Positions 1-5,020 of a stretch of 5,450 nt of DNA are shown here, piece by piece. The notes beneath the pieces are model-generated. The model worked only from the letters and a program-made list of their open reading frames with translations, did not search any database and had not been told where the DNA came from. The stretch lies in assembly GCA_031271365.1 (NCBI GenBank), contig JAISVV010000035.1, forward strand, positions 1 to 5,450, written 5' to 3'. The stretch is from Elusimicrobiota bacterium (GTDB lineage: Bacteria > Elusimicrobiota > Elusimicrobia > Elusimicrobiales > Elusimicrobiaceae). The first letter of the stretch is position 1, and each line of letters begins with the position of its first letter. Both the position numbers and the translations under genes were made by a program.

Positions 1-1
1 C

Positions 2-835
2 ACCGCCTCCCAGGCGGCCGAGGCCGCGGCGGCGGGCAGTTTGTCCACCTCTGGCCTTTCCTTTGACTCCGATTTAGAAAAGGCGTTTCCCACCAAGCCC
101 GTGGAGGTGCAGCCGCAGCAGCGCTACAGCTACCGCATGAACGATAACACCTACATGGGCCGGCAGGTTGAGCCCGAAGAGGAAACCCCCCCCGCGCCAG
201 CCGCGCCGGAGGACGAATACACCGAAGAACAAGCCAAAATAAAGGATTATGCCAGAAACTATTTTGCCGTTAACGCCGGCGGTTTAAGCGCTTCTTTAAA
301 AATCAATTTACTTAAAGATATAGAAGCCGGCGAGCTGATAAAAGAAGTAGGCGGCGCGGGCGTTACTTTTGGCGCGCAGTATCAACGCCGTCTTACGGAC
401 AGGCTTTGGCTGGGCGGTGTTTTAAATATCGGGCTTATCCCACAAAATATAACGGAGGCAAGCCCGCAGCTGCAAATAAAAACCACCGGCCAAATCATAG
501 ATTTTGACATACTCTTCGGCTTTTACTTAAACCCTAAAAGCAAAACGCGGCTATACCTTTTAGGCGGCGGCGGGCTTAGCTCTGTTAATATAGATAAAAA
601 TGCGGTCAGGCTGACAGACCCCGGCGGCCCCAACGAAGGATGGGTGCCTTTGGAAAGCCAAAGCGCAAAGTCCTCGGGGTTTGGGGCGCTTTTCGGCGCC
701 GGGATAGAGCGCTCTGTAATGGATATAAATTTAGCGCTGGAGCTGAGGGGCCAATACAACAGCTTAAGCCGGGATTTTGAAGGCAGCCGCAAAATAAATT
801 ATTACGCGCTGTTAAAGGCCGGCTGGTTTTTTTAA
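2..835 (+). CDS. Putative outer-membrane beta-barrel protein, 5' end outside window
   Basis: The reading frame is open from base 2 to the TAA at 833-835, giving 277 visible residues. A TTG at 41 could serve as a start, but no Shine-Dalgarno sequence precedes it and no signal peptide follows. The alanine-rich frame before it is also open, so I treat the gene as 5'-truncated by the window edge. Visible order: an Ala-rich stretch (about residues 3-13), a polar segment, a Pro/Glu-rich linker (about 56-75), then from about residue 86 a run of alternating hydrophobic/polar segments separated by Gly/Asn/Asp turns, ending in YALLKAGWFF. A terminal aromatic after alternating strands is the usual signal for insertion into the outer membrane. 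The last roughly 190 residues would suit a small barrel of about 8 strands. I do not recognise a specific family. It overlaps the next gene by one base, so the two are probably translationally coupled. The barrel assignment is inferred from pattern only. Confidence 0.7.
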   Translation, partial: TASQAAEAAAAGSLSTSGLSFDSDLEKAFPTKPVEVQPQQRYSYRMNDNTYMGRQVEPEEETPPAPAAPEDEYTEEQAKIKDYARNYFAVNAGGLSASLKINLLKDIEAGELIKEVGGAGVTFGAQYQRRLTDRLWLGGVLNIGLIPQNITEASPQLQIKTTGQIIDFDILFGFYLNPKSKTRLYLLGGGGLSSVNIDKNAVRLTDPGGPNEGWVPLESQSAKSSGFGALFGAGIERSVMDINLALELRGQYNSLSRDFEGSRKINYYALLKAGWFF

Positions 836-1929
836 TGAAAATCCTTTTAATGCCAAACTCGCTTAAAGGCAGCATGAGCGCAGGCGAGTTTTGTTTTTTA
901 GCGCAAAAACATTTAAAAAACTTTGATATCTCCTGCCTGCCCGTATCAGACGGCGGCGACGGCGTTTTAGACGTTTTTAAATCCGCGTCCCCCGCCGCTA
1001 AAGAGTATAAAATTACCGCCGTAAACGCCATAGGCCAAAAAAAAAGCGCGCCGTTTTTGCTGCTGCCCGGCGGCGTCTGCGTGATAGAAACAGCCAAAAT
1101 CTGCGGCCTTGGCGGGCTTAAAAAAAGCCAATTAAACCCGCTGGGGGCCACCTCTTACGGCATTGGGCAGGTTGTTAAAGCGGCAATAAAAAAGGGCGCA
1201 AAAACTTTTTATATAGGCTTGGGCGGCGTGGCCACTAACGACGGCGGCGCGGGCATGGCGCAGGCCTTGGGCTTTAAACTAAAGGGTAAAACCGGCGCGC
1301 GGGTTGCTTTTGGCGCGGGGCAGCTTATAAACCTTGCAAGCGTTTCCAAAAAACCGGCTTATTTAAAAAATATAAAATTTATCGGCCTGAGCGACGTTAA
1401 AAACCCCTTATTGGGCAAAAACGGCTCGGCCTGTGTTTACGGCCCGCAAAAAGGCGCAACGCCGGGGCAGGTGCTGCAAATGGAGCGCGCCTTAACAAAC
1501 TATGCGCGCGTTATAAAAAAAGATTTGGGCGTAAATATAAACAAGCCGCGCATGGGCGCGGCAGGCGCAATTGCCGCAGGCCTAAGCGGTTTTTTAGGCG
1601 CGCGGCTTAAAGACGGCAGCGCGTTTATTTTAGGTAAAACCGGCGCGCGGGCCGCCGTAAAAAAGTGCGATATGCTTATCACCGCCGAAGGCAAACTGGA
1701 CAGGCAAACCTTCTTCGGCAAAGCGCCCTCCGCGGTTTGCGCTTTGGCCAAAAAATACAAAAAACCGGTAATTTTTATCTGCGGCGTGAGTGAAGTTAAA
1801 GATAAGGCTTTGCTGAAAAGATACGGCATTACAAAAGTTATAGAGATTTCCCGCCTTGCAAAAAATCAACAAGACAGCATTAAAAACGCAGAAAAATATC
1901 TCTCAAAAATTTTTGCCGCAATAAAATAA
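835..1929 (+). CDS. glxK: Glycerate 2-kinase (GarK/GlxK class-II family)
   Basis: This 364-residue protein has the usual length for the class-II glycerate kinases, which phosphorylate D-glycerate to 2-phosphoglycerate with ATP and feed lower glycolysis. Family signatures appear in order: an N-terminal PNSLKGSMSA (residues 7-16, the APDSFKGSLSA-type motif), VSDGGDG (37-43), GLGGVATNDGGAGMAQALG (128-146), SDVKNPLLG (186-194) followed by YGPQKGA (202-208), an Ala/Gly-rich GAAGAIAAGLSGFLGA (241-256), and TAEGKLDRQT (283-292), matching the TGEGriDxQT block. All expected blocks are intact, so it is probably active in the cytoplasm. The ATG at 835 shares its A with the stop of the barrel-protein gene, and no good Shine-Dalgarno is visible, so translation probably depends on reinitiation. 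A strong hairpin terminator begins at the stop codon. The symbol reflects family membership; I cannot separate garK-like from glxK-like subtypes. Confidence 0.93.
   Translation: MKILLMPNSLKGSMSAGEFCFLAQKHLKNFDISCLPVSDGGDGVLDVFKSASPAAKEYKITAVNAIGQKKSAPFLLLPGGVCVIETAKICGLGGLKKSQLNPLGATSYGIGQVVKAAIKKGAKTFYIGLGGVATNDGGAGMAQALGFKLKGKTGARVAFGAGQLINLASVSKKPAYLKNIKFIGLSDVKNPLLGKNGSACVYGPQKGATPGQVLQMERALTNYARVIKKDLGVNINKPRMGAAGAIAAGLSGFLGARLKDGSAFILGKTGARAAVKKCDMLITAEGKLDRQTFFGKAPSAVCALAKKYKKPVIFICGVSEVKDKALLKRYGITKVIEISRLAKNQQDSIKNAEKYLSKIFAAIK
1285..1303 (+). repeat. Direct repeat copy 1 inside the glycerate kinase gene
   Basis: This 19-base stretch, GGTAAAACCGGCGCGCGGG, recurs exactly at 1633-1651. 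Both copies are in the same reading frame and encode GKTGAR (residues 151-156 and 267-272). The two positions are in different parts of the kinase fold, so this is not an obvious domain duplication. Confidence 0.75.
1633..1651 (+). repeat. Direct repeat copy 2 inside the glycerate kinase gene
   Basis: Exact second copy of the 19-base sequence at 1285-1303, again encoding GKTGAR. The flanking sequence is not shared beyond it. Confidence 0.75.
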
Positions 1930-1958
1930 AAAGCCCGCGCGTTTGCGCGGGGCTTTTT
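1928..1958. terminator. Bidirectional rho-independent terminator between convergent units
   Basis: The arms are GCCCGCGC (1933-1940) and GCGCGGGGC (1945-1953) around a GTTT loop, with one unpaired G in the stem. The stem is flanked by AAAAA on the left (1928-1932) and TTTTT on the right (1954-1958), and these can extend the pairing. Read on +, the T run follows the hairpin and would end the glycerate kinase transcript immediately after its stop. Read on -, the hairpin is followed by TTTTTATTTTATT, so it can also end the hydrolase-side transcript. Confidence 0.88.
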
Positions 1959-1960
1959 AT

Positions 1961-1974
1961 ATTGCCGCGGCAAT
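1961..1974. repeat. Perfect 14-bp palindrome ATTGCCGCGGCAAT
   Basis: The sequence equals its own reverse complement and is followed on + by a short T run (1974-1978). It lies between the bidirectional terminator and the stop codon of the small minus-strand ORF. It could be a weak accessory terminator hairpin (ATTGC stem, CGCG loop) or a dimeric protein-binding site; nothing in the sequence decides between these. Confidence 0.55.
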
Positions 1975-1976
1975 TT

Positions 1977-2099
1977 TTACGCGGCGTATTGTATTTTGGC
2001 GCGCAGGCTTTCTCGGATATTTTCTTTTTGAAGATTTATTTTTAAACCGGCTTTTTGTTTTTGTTGCGCTAAAAAATATTCCGGCTTTGGGGCCCGCAT
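1977..2099 (-). CDS. Possible small basic protein, 40 residues, unrecognised
   Basis: A minus-strand ATG at 2099 opens 40 codons ending in TAA at 1979-1977. The peptide begins MRAPKPEYFLAQQ and ends RESLRAKIQYAA. It has nine Lys/Arg against three Glu and looks helix-prone, with no membrane segment. Codon use (AAA for Lys, GCC/GCG for Ala, TTA/CTG for Leu, ATA for Ile) resembles the neighbouring genes. The stop lies 18 bases from the - strand hairpin and T tract, as expected for the last gene of the hydrolase operon. Against it: no Shine-Dalgarno lies close to the ATG (the nearest purine run, GGGAG, is too far upstream at about 2116-2120), no family is recognised, and the frame stays open without another start back to a stop at 2240-2238. 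It could instead be a chance ORF, a decayed gene tail or part of a repeat. Confidence 0.35.
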   Translation of the reverse strand: MRAPKPEYFLAQQKQKAGLKINLQKENIRESLRAKIQYAA

Positions 2100-2117
2100 T
2101 GTAAAAACGGGGACGCT

Positions 2118-2150
2118 CCCGCCCGCTTTTTGCTTATAGCAAACGGGGGG
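2118..2150. repeat. Imperfect long stem-loop in the convergent intergenic region
   Basis: TTTGCT (2129-2134) pairs with AGCAAA (2138-2143) across a three-base loop. The stem continues as CCCG (2122-2125) with CGGG (2144-2147) after a CTT bulge, and as CCC (2118-2120) with GGG (2148-2150) past an unpaired G. A competing small hairpin, GGGA/TCCC at 2110-2120, shares bases 2118-2120 and on the - strand is followed after CG by TTTTT (2107-2103), like a weak terminator. The stretch lies about 50 bases past the hydrolase stop. It may be a 3'-end processing or termination structure of the - strand operon, or part of a dispersed repeat. Confidence 0.5.
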
Positions 2151-2200
2151 ACAATAGAACTTTTGCCTATGGTAATCGGGGCTAAAGGGCCCGGGGCGGC

Positions 2201-3085
2201 TTATAAATATTTCGTAAAAAACCCTTCCAGCCTGTTTTTATATTGTTGGCCGGCCACTTCGGCCGAATCGGTGTGCGCGGCGTTGGCCACTATCCAAAGC
2301 TGTTTGGGGTTGGAGGCTTTGGCGTAAAGTTTGCGCGCGTCGTGGCGCGGGGCCAGCTGGTCGTCGGAGCCGCTTAGAATAAATATCGGCTTGCCTTGCA
2401 ATTGGCGGATATTGTGTTTTGGACTGAACTTTTCGGGGTTTAGGCCAAGGCGTTTGCGGGCAAAATATAAAGTTAAAGCCACCATAGGGAAGTACGGCAC
2501 GCGCTTGTGCATTTTGGCCCAGCGCGTTACCACCTTTTCGTAAGAATAGTAGCAGCCTTCCGCCGCTATAGCTTTAACATTGGGGTTATGCGCCGCCTCG
2601 TAGACAGCCACAGCCGCGCCCATGGAAAGGCCGTAAACGCCCAAAACCTCGGCCTGCGCGGGCCGCGTTTGCAAAATTGTTTCTATAGCCGCGTCGGCGT
2701 CTTGTATCTCCAGATAGCCTATAGAGGTTACGCCGTCGCCCGACTCTCCCGAGCCGCGAAAATCGAAATAAAATAAATTATAGCCCGCGTCGCGCAAAAA
2801 ATAAGTGTTGGCTAAAATATTGCCTTTATTCATGCCCCAGCCGTGCATAAAGATTATGGTTTTATTGCTGCCTTGCGTAGCCGGAACAAACCACCCTTTC
2901 AGCGTAATGCCCGCTTTATTTTTAAAAATAACGTTTTCAAACGGCAGTTTAAACTGGTCCGGGAAGATGGCCACCGGTTTGCGGTTGTTTTTGCGGTGCA
3001 GGATAGTGTCGCTGGCGCGGTAAGCGGTGTTAAGGCACAAAAGCGCGGCAAGCAAAATAAATAAAACGATAAGAAGTATTGTCAT
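2201..3085 (-). CDS. Membrane-anchored alpha/beta hydrolase (S33/DLH-like)
   Basis: This is a complete 294-residue protein. Residues 2-19 form a very hydrophobic Leu/Ile-rich segment, so it is probably an uncleaved N-terminal anchor with the catalytic domain outside the cytoplasm; a lipoprotein-like reading is less likely because the Cys at 17 lacks a clear lipobox. The hydrolase core follows: HGWGMNKG (81-88, oxyanion-hole region), YFDFRGSGESG (106-116), the nucleophile elbow GLSMG with Ser154, the acid in GSDDQLAP (most likely Asp242), and His271 in NAAHTDS. The triad is intact. The fold is shared by esterases, peptidases and acyltransferases, so the substrate cannot be read from sequence. 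It starts 2 bases after the nnrD stop, as the fifth gene in a tightly packed operon and possibly the last conventional one. Operon membership suggests a housekeeping rather than secreted catabolic role, but that is inference. Confidence 0.88.
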   Translation of the reverse strand: MTILLIVLFILLAALLCLNTAYRASDTILHRKNNRKPVAIFPDQFKLPFENVIFKNKAGITLKGWFVPATQGSNKTIIFMHGWGMNKGNILANTYFLRDAGYNLFYFDFRGSGESGDGVTSIGYLEIQDADAAIETILQTRPAQAEVLGVYGLSMGAAVAVYEAAHNPNVKAIAAEGCYYSYEKVVTRWAKMHKRVPYFPMVALTLYFARKRLGLNPEKFSPKHNIRQLQGKPIFILSGSDDQLAPRHDARKLYAKASNPKQLWIVANAAHTDSAEVAGQQYKNRLEGFFTKYL

Positions 3086-3087
3086 AA

Positions 3088-3960
3088 TTATATTCTATAA
3101 ATTTTCCCCAGCGTTTTTGGCAAAGTTTCAATAATGTCTGTGGCTAAAAGCGCGGTTGCGGTTTTTTCTTTTACGGCCAAATCGGCCGCCGCGCCGTGCA
3201 GATAAACGCCAAGCAGGGCGGCTAAAAAATTGCGCGGTATTTTTGTTTCCCGCCGGATAAGCTGGGCCCACACGCCGGCTATAATGCCGGCCAAAGCGTC
3301 GCCGCTGCCGGCTTTTGCCAGGCCTTCGTTGCCGGTGGTGTTGGCGTAGGTAATGCCTTTAAAACTTACTTTTGTTTGCGGGCCTTTAAGTAAAGCCGCC
3401 GCGTTTGTCACGGCGGCAAGCTGCGCCGCGGCGGTTTGCGGGTCAATTTTATTTTTACCCAAAAGCCTTTTAATTTCGCCGGTATGCGGCGTTAAAATAT
3501 GCGGCGCGGTTTGCTTTAACTTGCTTAGGCCTTGCGCGGCGAGATAATTTAATGCGTCGGCGTCTATTACCGCGGGCAAATTGCTTTGATTGATAAGTTT
3601 TAAGGATACCGCCGCGCCTTTGCCCAGGCCTGGGCCCGCTAAAAGCACGTCCTGGGGATTATTCTTTATATGGGTTAAAATAAAATTTAAAGCTTTTGCG
3701 TCAAGATATTTTTTGCACGGCAGGTTTAAAACCAGGGCCTCCGGCGCGGCGGCGGCAAGCGCGCTGTATAAAGCCTGCGGCGCGGCTATGGTTACAAAAC
3801 CCGCGCCCGCGCGGTACGCGGCGCGCGCGCATAAAACCGCCGCGCCCGGCATATCGGCAGATCCCGCCGCAATAAACACTTTGCCGTTTAGGTTTTTATA
3901 AGAGTTTTTTGCCCGCAGCGGGAAGTTGTTTTTAAAAAACGTTTTTGTAATTTGCTTCAT
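3088..3960 (-). CDS. nnrD: ADP/ATP-dependent NAD(P)HX dehydratase, stand-alone kinase-fold domain
   Basis: This 290-residue protein matches the YjeF C-terminal (ribokinase-like) family, which uses a nucleoside triphosphate or ADP to dehydrate hydrated, damaged NADH and NADPH back to active cofactors. Motifs in order: GSADMPGAA (33-41), RAGAGFVTIA (50-59), GPGLG (109-113), DADALN (133-138), LTPHTGE (156-162, usually LTPHPGE), LLKG (190-193), and TGNEGLAKAGSGDALAGII (209-227) with the likely catalytic Asp221. In many bacteria this domain is fused behind a YjeF N-terminal epimerase (NnrE) in a protein of about 500 residues. Here the ATG at 3960 overlaps the acpS stop (ATGA), leaving no room for that domain, so the epimerase must be encoded elsewhere or be absent. 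Stand-alone dehydratases of similar size are known, for example YxkO of Bacillus subtilis. Location cytoplasmic. Confidence 0.92.
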   Translation of the reverse strand: MKQITKTFFKNNFPLRAKNSYKNLNGKVFIAAGSADMPGAAVLCARAAYRAGAGFVTIAAPQALYSALAAAAPEALVLNLPCKKYLDAKALNFILTHIKNNPQDVLLAGPGLGKGAAVSLKLINQSNLPAVIDADALNYLAAQGLSKLKQTAPHILTPHTGEIKRLLGKNKIDPQTAAAQLAAVTNAAALLKGPQTKVSFKGITYANTTGNEGLAKAGSGDALAGIIAGVWAQLIRRETKIPRNFLAALLGVYLHGAAADLAVKEKTATALLATDIIETLPKTLGKIYRI

Positions 3961-4301
3961 TTTTTATAAGCCACCACAAAGGCGGCGGCGTAGTTTTTGG
4001 TGTGCGTTAAGGATACTTTAAACAAAATGTTTTTTGCTCTTTTGTCGTGCAGCAGGATTTCCGGTTTGTTGTTTTTATTTTTTATAACTTCTATCTTTTT
4101 TAAGGCCAGCTCGTCAAAATCTATGGCTTTAAAAACGGCTTCTTTTGCGGCAAAACGCGCGGCAAGGTGCTGCCCGGGGTTCTTTTTTGAGCGGCAATAG
4201 CTAAGCTCGGCGGCGGTAAAGACGCGGTTTAAAACAGGTTCTTTAAGGCGGCCTATGCGCTTAACTTCTTCTATATCAATGCCGACGTTAATTATTTGCA
4301 T
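3957..4301 (-). CDS. acpS: Holo-[acyl-carrier-protein] synthase
   Basis: AcpS transfers 4'-phosphopantetheine from CoA to the conserved serine of apo-ACP, activating fatty-acid synthesis. I start it at the ATG at 4301, giving 114 residues beginning MQIINVGIDIEEVKRI. An in-frame ATG 30 codons upstream would place an unrelated, Arg/His-rich sequence inside pdxJ and is rejected. The conserved features are GIDIEEVKRI with the metal-binding Asp9, RFAAKEAVFKA (49-59) with Glu54, and VSLTHTKNYAAAFV (96-109) with His100; the last closely resembles the VSITHTKEYAAA of the Bacillus enzyme. The usual GTGI segment just after KEAxxKA is missing: KAIDFDELAL follows directly, so the protein is several residues short there. 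The start shares one base with the pdxJ stop (TAATG) and the stop overlaps the nnrD start (ATGA). pdxJ-acpS adjacency is also seen in enterobacteria. Confidence 0.93.
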   Translation of the reverse strand: MQIINVGIDIEEVKRIGRLKEPVLNRVFTAAELSYCRSKKNPGQHLAARFAAKEAVFKAIDFDELALKKIEVIKNKNNKPEILLHDKRAKNILFKVSLTHTKNYAAAFVVAYKK

Positions 4302-5020
4302 TATTTCATTGCTTCGCGCATTTCTAATATGGCGTGCGGCAGCCCGGTAAACACCGCGCGCGCTATGATGGAAAAGCCGATATTCAAACACTCCATGCCG
4401 TCTATGGCGGCCACGTCGGCCGCGTTTTCTAGATTAAGGCCGTGGCCGCTGTGCACGCGGATGCCAAGTTCCTTTGCCAGGATGGAGCACATGGAAAGCT
4501 CTTCCAAAAGTTTAGCGCGCAGAGAGGCGTTTTTAGCCTCGCTGTAATCTTTGGTGCAAAGCTCCACGATATCGGCGCCTATTTTTTTTGCTTTGCGCAC
4601 GTCATCGGGCTTGGCGTCTATAAATAAACTTACTTTAATGCCCGCGCGTTTAAGTTTGCCGGTTAAGGCGCGCAGAGAGTTTTCCGTCTTGGCGTCTATT
4701 TTAAGCCCGCCGGAGGTAGTAAGCTCGTTGGGATATTCCGGCACTATGCATACCGAACCCGGCGCGTATTTTAAAGCCATTTCGCACATCTCTTTGGTGT
4801 TTGCCATTTCCAGATGCACTATTTTGCGGTTTATGGCGCAAAGTCTTTGCAAATCGTGTTCCTGCACGTGGCGCCTGTCGCGGCGTATGTGCAGCACTAT
4901 ATAATCCACGCCTAAGGTTAAAGCGGTTTTTGCGGCTTGCACAGGGTCTGGCGCGTTAATGCCGCGCGCTTGGCGCAGCGTGGCAATATGGTCGATATTG
5001 AGGCCTAAACAGGGGGTCAT
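4301..5020 (-). CDS. pdxJ: Pyridoxine 5'-phosphate synthase
   Basis: PdxJ condenses 1-deoxy-D-xylulose 5-phosphate with 3-amino-2-oxopropyl phosphate to give pyridoxine 5'-phosphate, the ring-closing step of the DXP-dependent vitamin B6 route. At 239 residues it has the family's normal TIM-barrel length. Diagnostic blocks: LNIDHIATLRQARG (7-20), DPVQAA (25-30), LHIRRDRRH (43-51), HLEMA (69-73), VPEYPNELTTSGGL (93-106), VSLFIDA (130-136), HSGHGL (190-195) and LNIGFSIIARAVFTGL (212-227). The active-site residues known from E. coli are represented by His44, Glu71 and His193. Two positions differ from the usual motifs: HLREDRRH reads HIRRDRRH (Arg47 for Glu), and the phosphate-site NIGH reads NIGF (Phe216 for His). 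The ATG is preceded by a good Shine-Dalgarno and overlaps the glmM stop by 4 bases. The gene implies the organism uses the PdxA/PdxJ route rather than Pdx1/Pdx2. Confidence 0.96.
   Translation of the reverse strand: MTPCLGLNIDHIATLRQARGINAPDPVQAAKTALTLGVDYIVLHIRRDRRHVQEHDLQRLCAINRKIVHLEMANTKEMCEMALKYAPGSVCIVPEYPNELTTSGGLKIDAKTENSLRALTGKLKRAGIKVSLFIDAKPDDVRKAKKIGADIVELCTKDYSEAKNASLRAKLLEELSMCSILAKELGIRVHSGHGLNLENAADVAAIDGMECLNIGFSIIARAVFTGLPHAILEMREAMK

Noticed and set aside
606..1151. 181-codon minus-strand ORF across the barrel/kinase junction
   Set aside because: It is antisense to two better-supported genes, shows no recognisable family or motif, and reads as a low-complexity shadow of the GC-rich kinase codons.
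2130..2327. 65-codon plus-strand ORF starting in the intergenic region
   Set aside because: Most of it is antisense to the hydrolase C-terminus, and its start lies within the stem-loop at 2118-2150; no Shine-Dalgarno or family match.
4302..4391. Thirty-residue N-terminal extension of acpS from an upstream in-frame ATG
   Set aside because: It reads an Arg/His-rich sequence in an alternative frame of the pdxJ 3' end, while MQIINVGIDIEEV at 4301 is the family's normal N-terminus and has a TAATG junction with pdxJ.
4551..4904. 117-codon plus-strand ORF antisense to pdxJ
   Set aside because: It is a reverse-complement shadow of a well-conserved gene, with no motif of its own.
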